From assembly GCF_037646455.1 (NCBI RefSeq), contig NZ_JBBIXN010000004.1:310001-374000 (forward strand): 64,000 bases of DNA. Direction: 5' to 3'. Under the pieces are notes generated by a model. That model worked only from the letters and a program-made list of their open reading frames with translations, did no database searches and was not told where the DNA came from. Made by a program: the position numbers and the translations under genes. Below, piece by piece: positions 36,566 to 45,737 of the stretch. The DNA comes from Draconibacterium mangrovi_A (GTDB taxonomy: Bacteria; Bacteroidota; Bacteroidia; Bacteroidales; Prolixibacteraceae). The first letter of the stretch is position 1. The number at the start of each line of letters is the position of its first letter.

Positions 36566-37258
36566 CTAATCTTCTCCTAGAAATTTTTTATACAGATCGG
36601 GTCTGAGGGTTTTGGTGCGTTCAATGGCCTGGTCGTGTTTCCAGTCGTCAACCAGTTTGTCATTGCCGCTCAACAAAACTTCGGGCACTTTCATGCCTTT
36701 GTATTCGGCCGGTCGGGTGTAAACCGGCGGGCTCAGCAGGTAGTCCTGGAAGGAATCGCTTAGTGCGGAAGTTTCATCCGAAAGTACTCCGGGTAGCAGG
36801 CGAACTACACTGTCGGTGATGATGGCTGCAGCCAGTTCGCCACCGGTGAGTACATAATCGCCTACCGAGATTTCCTTTGTGATGTAAGTGTCGCGTATGC
36901 GTTGATCGATTCCTTTGTAATGTCCGCAAAGAATCATAAGGTTTTTATACAGCGAAAGCGAATTGGCTTCACGCTGATCAAGAAGTTTTCCGTCCGGAGT
37001 GGTGAAAATAATCTCGTCGTATTCGCGCTGTGCTTTCAGCGTTTCAATTGCTTTTTCGATGGGCTGGATGGCCATCACCATTCCTGCACCTTTTCCAAAA
37101 GAGTAATCGTCCACCTTTCGGTGTTTGTCTTCTGAGTAGTCCCTGAGATTGTGAAGATGGATTTCTGCCAGTCCTTTCTCTTGTGCTCGTTTTATAATGG
37201 AATGTTGAAAAGGACTTTCCAGTATTTCAGGTAGTACAGTAATAATATCGATCCGCAT
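36566..37258 (-). CDS. trmD: tRNA (guanine-N1-)-methyltransferase
   Basis: 230-residue SPOUT methyltransferase that makes m1G37 in tRNAs with a G at position 36, preventing frameshifts. MRIDIITVLPEI at the start, GAGMVM, CGHYKGIDQRI and ISVGDYVLTGGELAA (the trefoil-knot AdoMet site) are characteristic. The ATG at 37258 is the family start; the frame open to 37300 lacks conserved sequence. An exact TATCTTTG promoter element lies 19 bp upstream. It is usually next to ribosomal protein genes; here it pairs with an M14 peptidase. Confidence 0.96.
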   Translation of the reverse strand: MRIDIITVLPEILESPFQHSIIKRAQEKGLAEIHLHNLRDYSEDKHRKVDDYSFGKGAGMVMAIQPIEKAIETLKAQREYDEIIFTTPDGKLLDQREANSLSLYKNLMILCGHYKGIDQRIRDTYITKEISVGDYVLTGGELAAAIITDSVVRLLPGVLSDETSALSDSFQDYLLSPPVYTRPAEYKGMKVPEVLLSGNDKLVDDWKHDQAIERTKTLRPDLYKKFLGED

Positions 37259-37276
37259 TTTTGTTCTGATTTTGCG

Positions 37277-37284
37277 CAAAGATA
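37277..37284 (-). promoter_or_regulatory. -7 element of trmD
   Basis: Minus-strand TATCTTTG, an exact TAnnTTTG match 19 bp upstream of the ATG at 37258, supports the shorter start. Confidence 0.6.
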
Positions 37285-37496
37285 AAATAAATTCAGGCAC
37301 TATGTGGTAGTTGTTTTATATGTGAAAAATTCAATAAGATGACTAAAAGGCAGTTGTATTTGCGCAATAGAGTCAATATGGCAGTGCTTGATGGTTCAAT
37401 TTGATACATTTTGACTGTAATAGTGAGTTGGAACAGGAGTTGATTATTGGAGCGTGTATTTGTGAATGAAAAAAATTTAAAATATTAATTAAAGAA

Positions 37497-37503
37497 AAAG
37501 GAG
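37497..37503 (+). promoter_or_regulatory. Strong Shine-Dalgarno site of hsp20
   Basis: AAAGGAG lies 8 nt before the ATG at 37512. Such a clear site is unusual beside the other genes of this window and suggests high translation. Confidence 0.65.
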
Positions 37504-37511
37504 AATAAGTC

Positions 37512-37964
37512 ATGAATTTAGTAAGATTTAATCAACCACGTTACAACGCAAACAGAGTTTTAGTTGACGAATTGTTTAACAACTTTTTTAACAACGATTA
37601 TCACGAAGATTACGTAAAGAATTGCGCCAAAAAACCGGCGGCTAATATTTTCGAAACAGAAACAGAATTTAAAATTGAAATGCTGTTGCCCGGTTTTGCG
37701 AAAGAAGACGTTCAGATCATCCAAAAAGATAACCTGTTAACGGTTAAGGTTGACAAAGAACAAGAGGATGAGGCAAAACATGAAGAATTTAAGTATGCTC
37801 ACCGCGAATTTGGAACATACAATTTCGAGAAAAGCTACCGTTTGCCAAAATCAGTAAACAGCGAAAACATTTCGGCCAGGTTCGAAAATGGTATTTTGAA
37901 TTTACTGTTGCCGAAAAAGGAGGAAGCAAAAGAAAAGGCTCCGGTAGAAATTAAGATTTCATAA
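37512..37964 (+). CDS. Small heat-shock protein Hsp20 (alpha-crystallin)
   Basis: 150-residue ATP-independent chaperone that holds unfolding proteins. An N-terminal arm (about 1-40) precedes the alpha-crystallin domain with KIEMLLPGFAKEDVQI and the ARFENGILNLLLPK strand; a short Lys-rich tail closes it, and the usual I-x-I tail motif appears as EIKIS. It has its own strong ribosome-binding site and terminator. A heat-inducible promoter is expected but no CIRCE-like element was seen. Confidence 0.93.
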   Translation: MNLVRFNQPRYNANRVLVDELFNNFFNNDYHEDYVKNCAKKPAANIFETETEFKIEMLLPGFAKEDVQIIQKDNLLTVKVDKEQEDEAKHEEFKYAHREFGTYNFEKSYRLPKSVNSENISARFENGILNLLLPKKEEAKEKAPVEIKIS

Positions 37965-37997
37965 TTGGATTTTGATTAGATAAGTAGATTTCAGAAG

Positions 37998-38028
37998 CCC
38001 GTTCAATATTAATTGAACGGGTTTTTTT
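37998..38028 (+). terminator. Terminator of hsp20
   Basis: Perfect 10-bp stem (37998-38007 with 38012-38021, 4-nt loop), then seven T residues. Confidence 0.9.
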
Positions 38029-38244
38029 ATGCTATGTGTAATCAATATTTGAAATTGATTAAATGATATCGTAATTTTATTTTGTACTTTGACTTTAAGT
38101 GTTATTTTTACGCTTAAAATAAGTTCAGAGTTTTTGATGGTTAGTCACTAATCAATAATCACTGTTTCAAACGATTAGAAAAATTGGAGCTTATATAAAA
38201 GTAGTTTTCAATTTTCTGATCAGGACAACTTAAAAGAACAAGAC

Positions 38245-38928
38245 ATGCTCGAGAAATTAAAAGAAGAAGTTTATCAGGCAAATATCGATCTGGTAACACA
38301 CGGTCTGGTAATCTTTACCTGGGGAAACGTTAGCGGAATTGACCGCGAAAAAGGTTTGGTTGTGATCAAACCAAGTGGAGTATCGTACGACGATATGCGA
38401 CCTAAAGATATGGTAGTGCTCAACCTTTACGGTCAAGTAGTAGAAGGAAAATTAAAACCTTCGAGCGATTCGGCAACTCACCTCGTTTTGTATCGCCAGT
38501 TTGAGAATATAGGCGGTGTGGTGCACACGCATTCGGAGTGGGCAACCAGCTGGGCACAGGCGGGAAAAGGAATTCCGGCGGTTGGAACCACGCAGGCTGA
38601 TTATTTCTACGGCGAAATTCCCTGCACCCGAAAAATGACCAAAGAGGAAATAGAAAAGGAATATGAACTTGAAACCGGAAAGGTAATTGTTGAGCGTTTC
38701 AAAGACCTCGATCCGGATTCTGTACCGGGAGTTCTGGTGAATAACCACGGACCATTTTCATGGGGAAAAGATGCAAACAATGCGGTTCATAATGCGGTTG
38801 TGATGGAAGAAGTGGCTAAAATGACCTTTAGGACATTTCAGCTAAATCCGGAAACTACAATGGATCAGGTGTTGCTCGATAAGCACTTCCTGCGTAAGCA
38901 TGGAAAAAATGCCTATTACGGCCAGTAG
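38245..38928 (+). CDS. araD: L-ribulose-5-phosphate 4-epimerase
   Basis: 227-residue class II aldolase-fold zinc enzyme that converts L-ribulose 5-phosphate to D-xylulose 5-phosphate, the last step of L-arabinose catabolism. Zinc ligands are H94 and H96 in HTHSEWA and H168 in NNHGPF. The segments TWGNVSGID, KPSGVSYD and the Tyr/Asp-containing ADYFYGEIPCTR are typical of AraD. It lies 97 bp upstream of araB on the same strand. Confidence 0.92.
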   Translation: MLEKLKEEVYQANIDLVTHGLVIFTWGNVSGIDREKGLVVIKPSGVSYDDMRPKDMVVLNLYGQVVEGKLKPSSDSATHLVLYRQFENIGGVVHTHSEWATSWAQAGKGIPAVGTTQADYFYGEIPCTRKMTKEEIEKEYELETGKVIVERFKDLDPDSVPGVLVNNHGPFSWGKDANNAVHNAVVMEEVAKMTFRTFQLNPETTMDQVLLDKHFLRKHGKNAYYGQ

Positions 38929-39025
38929 GGAAGTCGTTTAAAGCTCAGAGTTCAAAGTTTCGAGCTTTAACGCTTGTAGCTTGTAGCTAAATTAATAAAT
39001 CAATAAAAATCAAAATAAACTTAAA

Positions 39026-40696
39026 ATGGCAAAGTACACGATTGGTTTAGATTATGGATCGGATTCGGTTCGATCGTTAATTGTAAATGTAGAGACAGGA
39101 GAAGAAATCTCCAGCGTGGTGTTCAATTACCCGCGTTGGCAAAAGCAAATGTACTGCGACGCTCCGACAAATCAATTCCGTCAACATCCAAAAGATTATC
39201 TCGAAGGACTGGAATACACAATAGTTGAGGCTTTAAAACAAGCGCCGGCAGGTGTGGCTGAAAATGTAGTTGGTATTTCGGTTGATACTACCGGTTCAAC
39301 TCCGGTTGCTGTTGATGAAAAAGGTACACCACTTGCGTTAACAGCAGGTTTTGAGGAGAATCCAAATGCGATGTTCGTTTTGTGGAAAGACCACACCGCT
39401 GTAAAAGAAGCAGATCAAATTAACGAACTCGCCAAAAAGTGGGACATCGATTTTACTAAATATGAGGGTGGAATTTATTCTTCGGAATGGTTTTGGGCCA
39501 AGTTGTTACATGTTATTCGCGAAGATGCTGCTGTTTATCGTGCGGCGTATTCGTGGGTAGAACATTGCGACTGGATCCCTGCGGTTCTTACAGGAAATGC
39601 AAATCCAAAAACATTAAAAAGAAGTCGTTGTGCTGCCGGGCACAAAGCTATGTGGCATGAAGCATTTGGAGGTTTACCTTCAGAAGAATTTCTGACTGCT
39701 CTGGATCCAATGCTGGCCGGTTTGCGCGATCGTCTGTTTAAAGAAACCTACACCTGCGATGTTTCGGCAGGAACATTAAATGAAGAATGGGCAAATAAAC
39801 TGGGGCTTCCGGCCGATGTTGTTGTTGGAGTTGGTGCTTTTGATGCACACCTGGGAGCTGTAGGAGCTGAGATTGAACCTTATTACCTGTCGAAAGTGAT
39901 GGGAACTTCAACCTGCGATATGTTGATCGCACCCGCCGATGAAGTAGGTGAAAATGTAGTTGCCGGTATTTGTGGTCAGGTTGATGGGTCAATTGTACCC
40001 GGAATGGTTGGTTTGGAAGCCGGTCAATCGGCATTTGGCGATATTTATGCCTGGTTTAAACGTGTTCTGGAATGGCCGATGAAAAATATTCTGGCTGAAA
40101 GCGAATTGATTGACGAGGCAACAAAACAAAAGTTAATGGAAGAAACTTCGGACAAGATAATTGCGAAGTTGAGTGCAGAAGCCGCAAAAATTCCGATTGC
40201 TGAAAGTGGGGTAGTCGCACTCGACTGGATGAATGGCCGCCGTACACCGGATGCCAATCAGGCTTTGAAAGGCGCTATTGCCGGATTGAATCTGGGTTCG
40301 GATGCTCCACGTATTTTCCGTGCCTTGGTTGAAGCTACAGCCTTTGGTTCGCGGGCCATTAACGATCGCTTTATTTCTGAAGGTGTTCGTATTGATGGTG
40401 TGATTGCTTTAGGCGGAGTGGCCAAAAAATCGCCACTTGTGATGCAGATTGTAGCCGATGTGTTGAATATGCCGATTAAAGTGGCACGTTCAGAACAGGC
40501 ATGTGCACTGGGTTCTGCAATGGCTGCTTCGGTGGCGGCAGGAATTTATGCCAACACTGCTGAAGCTCAAAAGCATATGGGGGGCGGTATAGAAACAGAA
40601 TATCATCCGATTCCCGAAAATGTGGAGAAATACAAAAAGCTCTACGAGAAGTACAAGAAATTCGGAAAGTTTATAGAATTCGATTTTACTGCATAA
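39026..40696 (+). CDS. araB: Ribulokinase
   Basis: 556-residue FGGY-family carbohydrate kinase phosphorylating L-ribulose with ATP. N-terminal phosphate motif LDYGSDSVRSLIV, GISVDTTGSTPV, the catalytic-Asp region GVGAFDAHLGAVG, and the C-terminal IALGGVAKKSPLVMQ adenosine motif are all present. Length and the YPRW-like start are those of AraB rather than xylulokinase. It forms a short unit with araD; L-arabinose isomerase (araA), usually adjacent, is not in this window. Confidence 0.93.
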   Translation: MAKYTIGLDYGSDSVRSLIVNVETGEEISSVVFNYPRWQKQMYCDAPTNQFRQHPKDYLEGLEYTIVEALKQAPAGVAENVVGISVDTTGSTPVAVDEKGTPLALTAGFEENPNAMFVLWKDHTAVKEADQINELAKKWDIDFTKYEGGIYSSEWFWAKLLHVIREDAAVYRAAYSWVEHCDWIPAVLTGNANPKTLKRSRCAAGHKAMWHEAFGGLPSEEFLTALDPMLAGLRDRLFKETYTCDVSAGTLNEEWANKLGLPADVVVGVGAFDAHLGAVGAEIEPYYLSKVMGTSTCDMLIAPADEVGENVVAGICGQVDGSIVPGMVGLEAGQSAFGDIYAWFKRVLEWPMKNILAESELIDEATKQKLMEETSDKIIAKLSAEAAKIPIAESGVVALDWMNGRRTPDANQALKGAIAGLNLGSDAPRIFRALVEATAFGSRAINDRFISEGVRIDGVIALGGVAKKSPLVMQIVADVLNMPIKVARSEQACALGSAMAASVAAGIYANTAEAQKHMGGGIETEYHPIPENVEKYKKLYEKYKKFGKFIEFDFTA

Positions 40697-40701
40697 ACAG
40701 A

Positions 40702-40732
40702 AAGGGGTGCGAATAGCGCCCCTTTTTTCTTT
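40702..40732 (+). terminator. Terminator of araDB
   Basis: GC-rich stem AGGGGTGC with GCGCCCCT (one G-T wobble), then TTTTTTCTTTT, directly after the araB stop. Confidence 0.88.
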
Positions 40733-41214
40733 TCGGGATCGGAGGTTTGCAACCTCCAGAAAACAGATCACCTTGAAAGGTTAGTGGAGAAAAGTTTTTA
40801 TGATCGCTCATTAATGTAACTTTTGTCTTCAAGCCTGACGGGCTCCTTCTTTTTCATTCGATGAAAAGATGGCAAAAATCTTGTCAAAAATTACCTTTGC
40901 GTTTTTTCAATGTAGTCCATTAGCCCGACTGACGGATTTTTGACGAGCCCGCACAGAGTTTAACTCATATTTCTTTTCATTTTCAGGTAATTTAATAATT
41001 ATCGAAGTTGCCAGGGGGTATGTTGCCGCTTTTCAATGGATCGGCCTCTTTTGGTCGTTTCCCGGAGTTAAGGTAAAACCTTCGCGCCAGCGGGAAGCTC
41101 TTCCGAGTACTCGGGATGAAGGCCGGCAGCAGGCAGAAAATTACAGTGCTTATACTGGTATTTCAAAATTGTGATCTGTCGGATTTTACGGTGATCCGGA
41201 AATACTCAGCGGTT
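40733..41214. other. 482-bp convergent intergenic region with small palindromes
   Basis: No credible ORF. Perfect palindromes include GGAGGTT/AACCTCC (40741-40757) and CCGAGTACTCGG (41103-41114), of the kind seen in other gaps here. No T-rich terminator is evident for the minus-strand cluster that ends at 41215. Confidence 0.45.
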
Positions 41215-42912
41215 TTAGATCGCTGCTCCTGTTAGCCACAGACACTGATAGGGAGTCAACTGCTTTTTGCTGCTACTGGTCCCGGATATCAAGTTATAAC
41301 TCAAATCGTTCAGTTCATGACTGAAATTTACTGTTCTGTTTTCAGCTGTTAAGTTGCAAATTACAACGATGGTTTGTGTTTCTGAACTTCGTATCAAACC
41401 GAATATTCCTTTGTCCAATTCCAGAATTTCCTGACCGGCATTGGGATGAAAAGCCGATTGTTTTTTGCGGATAAAGATCAATCGCTTTAATTCATTAAAT
41501 ACCGTTTTCTGCGAAGTATCCGAACTCAGAATCTCTGTGAGTTCGTTCAGGTTCCATTTTCGCCGATTAATAGTCCGGTTGTGTCCGGTTTGTTGTACAC
41601 CTTCGTGATAATTTGGAGTAGCAGTGAGACTGTGAATGTAAAATGCCGGAACACCTGCAAAACTCATCATAACAGTTTGCGAAGCCAGAAAACGTTTAAC
41701 GTGCAAATCGTCTTGGCCTTTGTCGGTGCCTTTTAAGGCGTCAAAATAGGTAATGTTCAGTTCGTACGGGCTGGTGCTTCCGTCGGGATTCGATTTGTAA
41801 TTCACTTTTCCACCAAATTTTTGCATGTTCTTCACCAGCGTTGTCTTTTCATTGTCGGGTAAAAGTCCTTCGAGCGGGCGAACACCAATTCCATCGTGCG
41901 AAGCCGTGAAATTGAAAAACGTTTTATCTCCTTTAAGCTGAGGTAAACTTTTTGCCCAGGTATTTAAATAAGTTGAATTTCCGGTATGCAGAGCATGTAA
42001 AAGCAAGGGAGGCAAACTAAACTGGTAAACCATGTGCGCTTCATCGTCATCGCCAAAATAACTCAGGTTTTCTTTGTTCGGTACATTGGTTTCGGTAAGA
42101 ATAACCACAGAAGGATCGATGTACTCCGCAACATCGCGCATTAGTTTTACAACTTCATGGGTTTCCGGCAGGTGCAGACAGGTTGTTCCTGCTTTTTTCC
42201 AAAGAAATGCAATGGCATCGAGCCGGATGATCCGGGAACCTTTCGAAATGTAATCCAAAAGAACATCCATCATTTCAACCAGCAAAGCCGGATTGGAAAA
42301 ATTCAAATCAACCTGATCGGCGCTAAATGTAGTCCAAACGTGTTTTATTCCATCGGCAGTTTTGTAGGGTGTAAGAAGCGGCGTACTTCTCGGGCGGGTA
42401 ACTTGCGACAAGTCTTTATTCGGATCTTCACAGATGAAGTATTCCTTGCCGGTTCCTTCCTGTTTCAAAAAGTTTTTGAACCATTCACTTTTACTTGATG
42501 CGTGATTGATCACCAGATCGGCCATCAAATCAAAATCCTTATTCAGTTGGGTAATATCGTCCCAGTCGCCCAATTCCGGATTAACCTCCCTGAAATCGAT
42601 CACCGAAAAGCCATCGTCGCTGCTAAAGGGGAAAAACGGTAGGATATGCACAACGGTCAACTGTTCTTTGAGCTGTTCATTCAGAAAAGTATGTAGGGTT
42701 TTTAGCGGTTGCTCGGTGGTCGTTTTGATGCTGTCGCCATAAGTGATCAACACCACATCTTTCTCATCCCACTTTGCTGAACGACTCTTTTTTATGTCAT
42801 ATTTGTCCAGAACGCCGACAAGATCATTTAATACTTTATCCGAATAATCCCGCTGATAGATACAGCGGAGTCGGCTTTCAATATTTTTTCTGAAAGATTC
42901 GGGATTGGCCAT
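41215..42912 (-). CDS. GH13_18 phosphorylase, probable glucosylglycerate phosphorylase
   Basis: 565-residue cytosolic alpha-amylase-family enzyme. Nucleophile D232 (IIRLDAIAF), acid/base E274 (ILTETNVPN) and stabiliser D340 (ASHDG) are in place. The GH13_18 subfamily contains sucrose phosphorylases (about 500 residues) and the slightly longer glucosylglycerate phosphorylases, which split 2-O-alpha-glucosyl-D-glycerate with phosphate to glucose 1-phosphate and glycerate. Length and the immediate neighbour, a glucosyl-3-phosphoglycerate synthase 13 bp upstream, favour the latter. Last gene of the five-gene unit. Confidence 0.8.
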   Translation of the reverse strand: MANPESFRKNIESRLRCIYQRDYSDKVLNDLVGVLDKYDIKKSRSAKWDEKDVVLITYGDSIKTTTEQPLKTLHTFLNEQLKEQLTVVHILPFFPFSSDDGFSVIDFREVNPELGDWDDITQLNKDFDLMADLVINHASSKSEWFKNFLKQEGTGKEYFICEDPNKDLSQVTRPRSTPLLTPYKTADGIKHVWTTFSADQVDLNFSNPALLVEMMDVLLDYISKGSRIIRLDAIAFLWKKAGTTCLHLPETHEVVKLMRDVAEYIDPSVVILTETNVPNKENLSYFGDDDEAHMVYQFSLPPLLLHALHTGNSTYLNTWAKSLPQLKGDKTFFNFTASHDGIGVRPLEGLLPDNEKTTLVKNMQKFGGKVNYKSNPDGSTSPYELNITYFDALKGTDKGQDDLHVKRFLASQTVMMSFAGVPAFYIHSLTATPNYHEGVQQTGHNRTINRRKWNLNELTEILSSDTSQKTVFNELKRLIFIRKKQSAFHPNAGQEILELDKGIFGLIRSSETQTIVVICNLTAENRTVNFSHELNDLSYNLISGTSSSKKQLTPYQCLWLTGAAI

Positions 42913-42925
42913 ATTTATGAAGGTT

Positions 42926-44143
42926 TTAAATGATGTTATTGTCGTCCTCTACAATCTGGTTGAGCTCTTCCAGGATACCGGGGAAGGCACTTTGTACCCG
43001 TTTCCAGCTGGGCATCAAGGGCACATTATCTGGATTGACCAGAAAATCGATTCCTGATTGATAGACGTTTTTTACAAAAAGATCGATCACTTCTTCCTCT
43101 TTATGGAAATCGTAGCTCAACCCGTTCATCGATGCATCGGCTTTGTACAATTCAACAAATTCGAGTGCAATTCGCCAGTAAGTGGCTTTCAGTGTTCTGA
43201 AAAACTCAGGACTGAGCGTAACACCGTCGGAAGCCAGTTTTGCAAAGATGGCGCGCGAAATATCCCGGCTCATTTTCGAAAGCCCGCGTTCGGCATCTTC
43301 TACCGAAAGCGACTGGTGTTTATGATCGTAGCGGTCGGCAATTTCAACCTGGCACACCCGGTTGAGGGCATTGTTGCGCTCTACTTCCGAAAGAATCCCG
43401 ATTTCAAGTCCCCAGTCGTAAGGAATACGAATGGTTTTTATAATGTCGGCACGCATCGAAAACTCACCGGCCAGCGGATAACGAAAACTGTCGAGGTATT
43501 CGAGGTAAGTATGATGTCCCAGTAGCTTTTTCAGTGTTCTTAACAAGGGAGTTACTAGCAGACGAACAGCACGGCCATGCATCTTGTCTTCATCGGTGCG
43601 GAAATAATATCCTTTACAATATTTAAAGTTAAAAGACGGATCGGCAACCGGATAGATCAGGCGTGCCAGCATTTCGCGGTTGTAAGTGGTAATATCGGCG
43701 TCGTGGAGCGCAATGGCTTCCGATTTGGCGGTTGAGATCATGTACCCAAAGCTGAACCAAACATTTCGTCCTTTTCCCGGAACTGATGTGTCAATTCCCT
43801 TCGAGGCCATTTTCTTTTTTAGGTCGGTCATGCGCGGTCCGTCGTTCCATAGCACGCGGTGATGCTGTGGCAGCACGGAAAAATATTCCAGCGCATTTTT
43901 ATACTGATAGTCATCGGCCTGATCAAGCCCGATAACAATTTCTGAGATGTAAGGAATGTCCTTTAATATACTTACAATATCTTTTAGTGCATGTCGTGAA
44001 AGTTCGGAGTATAAGGAGGGGATAATCAGTCCGATTGGTCGCCTTTTGCTGAATTTTTCCAACTTCTGTTCCAGCTCTTCATAGGGTCTGGCACGCAGGT
44101 TATGCAAAGTGGCTACAAATCCATTCTGATAAAAATCACCCAT
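42926..44143 (-). CDS. gpgS: Glucosyl-3-phosphoglycerate synthase (GT81)
   Basis: 405-residue GT-A glycosyltransferase. The segment RRPIGLIIPSLYSE opens the fold; PGKGRNVWFSFGYMIS and ALHDADITTYN (DXD metal site D148/D150) follow, then MHGRAVRLLVTPLLR and GEFSMRADI, as in GpgS and related GT81 enzymes. GpgS transfers glucose from a nucleotide sugar to 3-phosphoglycerate, giving the precursor of glucosylglycerate. Mannose donors (MpgS-like use) cannot be excluded. Central enzyme of the cluster. Confidence 0.85.
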   Translation of the reverse strand: MGDFYQNGFVATLHNLRARPYEELEQKLEKFSKRRPIGLIIPSLYSELSRHALKDIVSILKDIPYISEIVIGLDQADDYQYKNALEYFSVLPQHHRVLWNDGPRMTDLKKKMASKGIDTSVPGKGRNVWFSFGYMISTAKSEAIALHDADITTYNREMLARLIYPVADPSFNFKYCKGYYFRTDEDKMHGRAVRLLVTPLLRTLKKLLGHHTYLEYLDSFRYPLAGEFSMRADIIKTIRIPYDWGLEIGILSEVERNNALNRVCQVEIADRYDHKHQSLSVEDAERGLSKMSRDISRAIFAKLASDGVTLSPEFFRTLKATYWRIALEFVELYKADASMNGLSYDFHKEEEVIDLFVKNVYQSGIDFLVNPDNVPLMPSWKRVQSAFPGILEELNQIVEDDNNII

Positions 44144-44282
44144 AATAATTCTCCTCTTTAATCTGTTAAAATTAGTATAATGTTGATGCGTCTCTAAATA
44201 TAACTAATCCTTTTGTCGTTTCGGATAAAATCTAAAAAATGAGCTAAAAAATATCTAAATGTTAATAAACAAGGCTATTTTC

Positions 44283-45737
44283 TTACAGTTCTCGCATGTA
44301 CATGCTTTTTATAATTGGCTCAAGTTTTTCAGCAATAATTTTATGGTCAAGATTTTCTTTCAATACTTTCAGGTTGTGTTTCACCACTTTATTCCGGTAG
44401 GGAATATTAGTTAACAGCATATAGGCAGCATCAACCAGTTCGTCACTAACCGGTTCACCGGTTTCAATCGAGGGGAGATCAAAACCAAATTTTTCGATTT
44501 CGTCCTTGTAAATATCATATTTGTTAATGACGGCGGGAACAGCAAATGAAATCATTTCGAGCAGGTTGTTGCCAAAACCTTCTACGTCGCTGAAATACGT
44601 TCCGATTCCACCGTGAGCAGCTACTATAGATGGTATCTCGGCAAAGCAATAGAATTTCTTATCCACTATAATATCGCGATGTGATAAGATGTTGTTTTCT
44701 CCAAAGATTAGCACCACATTACTGTCGGTATTCTTTTTACAGAGTTCGGTATAATAGAGGTACAAATTATTCAGGTACTGGTTTTGTTCGTCTCCCGAAT
44801 GTCCGCTAATAATTAGTGCGATACATTTCCGTTTCCCGTTTTTCGTAAATTTCTTATCCAGTTTGAATGCCAGATCAATGGCCAGTTCGATCTTTTTCCG
44901 CGGAACAACACGGGTGTGTTGCAGCAAAATTACGGTGTCATCAACCGAGAATCCTTTACTTTTTACTTGTTTCTCGAGACCAATATCTTTTAAAAACGAA
45001 TCGTTATAATTGTCCTGCGGCGGGCAGAGCAATTCTTCAGAATCCGGATTCAGGTGTTCCCATTCCCATGGAATTTCACAGGTATTTGGAACCACAGTGG
45101 TCCGAAGCTTGAAAAATTTCTCCAACTTGCTGCTGTTGTGCTGCTCAAAAAGCCGTTTGCCCAATTCGATTTGTTGCTTATTGATAAATGCGATTGAGTT
45201 CACATAAGTTACTCCCGGCAAGTACTTCAGGTATTTTTGAATCACTTCATTTGGGGTGGCAAAAATGGAGCGCTCGAAATAAGAATCGTGCCACCACACC
45301 ATTAGTTTGGGCCAGATGATTCCTTCGGCACGCAATTCTTCTATGTAATAGCCCAGTCCTACTGCGGTTACAAAATTGTAGGGATGCGAGGTGTTGTGAG
45401 CGATGATCAGATCAATATCGTTTTCGTCTACCCATTCCTGGATTACTTTTTTGGCGTACAGCGCATTCTCATGAATCAATTCATCCAATCCTTCGGTATC
45501 GGGATTATTGAAATTGTTTAAGATGTGTTTATGAGCTTCGCTTTTGTGCCAGAACACATCGTTGGTTTGGGCATTAAAACGTGGCGATGAGTGAGCCGCC
45601 AGAAAGAAAAAGTTACCAATGTTAATGTCCAGGTGTTCCGACATGGCTTCAACGGTTTGGTCAATCACGATTGAAACACCGTCGTTCTTACCAATTAATG
45701 AGTGGATGATCCCTATTCTGAGTTCGCTGAGTTTCAT
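44283..45737 (-). CDS. GT4 glycosyltransferase of the glucosylglycerate cluster (downstream copy)
   Basis: 484-residue GT-B enzyme, retaining type. N-terminal acceptor domain: LRIGIIHSLIGKNDGVSIVIDQ; C-terminal donor domain ends with EGFGNNLLE, the E-x7-E motif of GT4. No signal peptide. In MGG-producing bacteria a GT4 enzyme adds mannose to glucosyl-3-phosphoglycerate, so extension of the GpgS product is a reasonable but unproven role. Its ATG overlaps the TGA of the upstream HAD gene by 4 nt. Confidence 0.78.
   Translation of the reverse strand: MKLSELRIGIIHSLIGKNDGVSIVIDQTVEAMSEHLDINIGNFFFLAAHSSPRFNAQTNDVFWHKSEAHKHILNNFNNPDTEGLDELIHENALYAKKVIQEWVDENDIDLIIAHNTSHPYNFVTAVGLGYYIEELRAEGIIWPKLMVWWHDSYFERSIFATPNEVIQKYLKYLPGVTYVNSIAFINKQQIELGKRLFEQHNSSKLEKFFKLRTTVVPNTCEIPWEWEHLNPDSEELLCPPQDNYNDSFLKDIGLEKQVKSKGFSVDDTVILLQHTRVVPRKKIELAIDLAFKLDKKFTKNGKRKCIALIISGHSGDEQNQYLNNLYLYYTELCKKNTDSNVVLIFGENNILSHRDIIVDKKFYCFAEIPSIVAAHGGIGTYFSDVEGFGNNLLEMISFAVPAVINKYDIYKDEIEKFGFDLPSIETGEPVSDELVDAAYMLLTNIPYRNKVVKHNLKVLKENLDHKIIAEKLEPIIKSMYMREL

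Noticed and set aside
40733..41160. Possible degraded araA or other gene remnant after araB
   Set aside because: No frame shows isomerase motifs; the content is small palindromes and AT-rich spacer.
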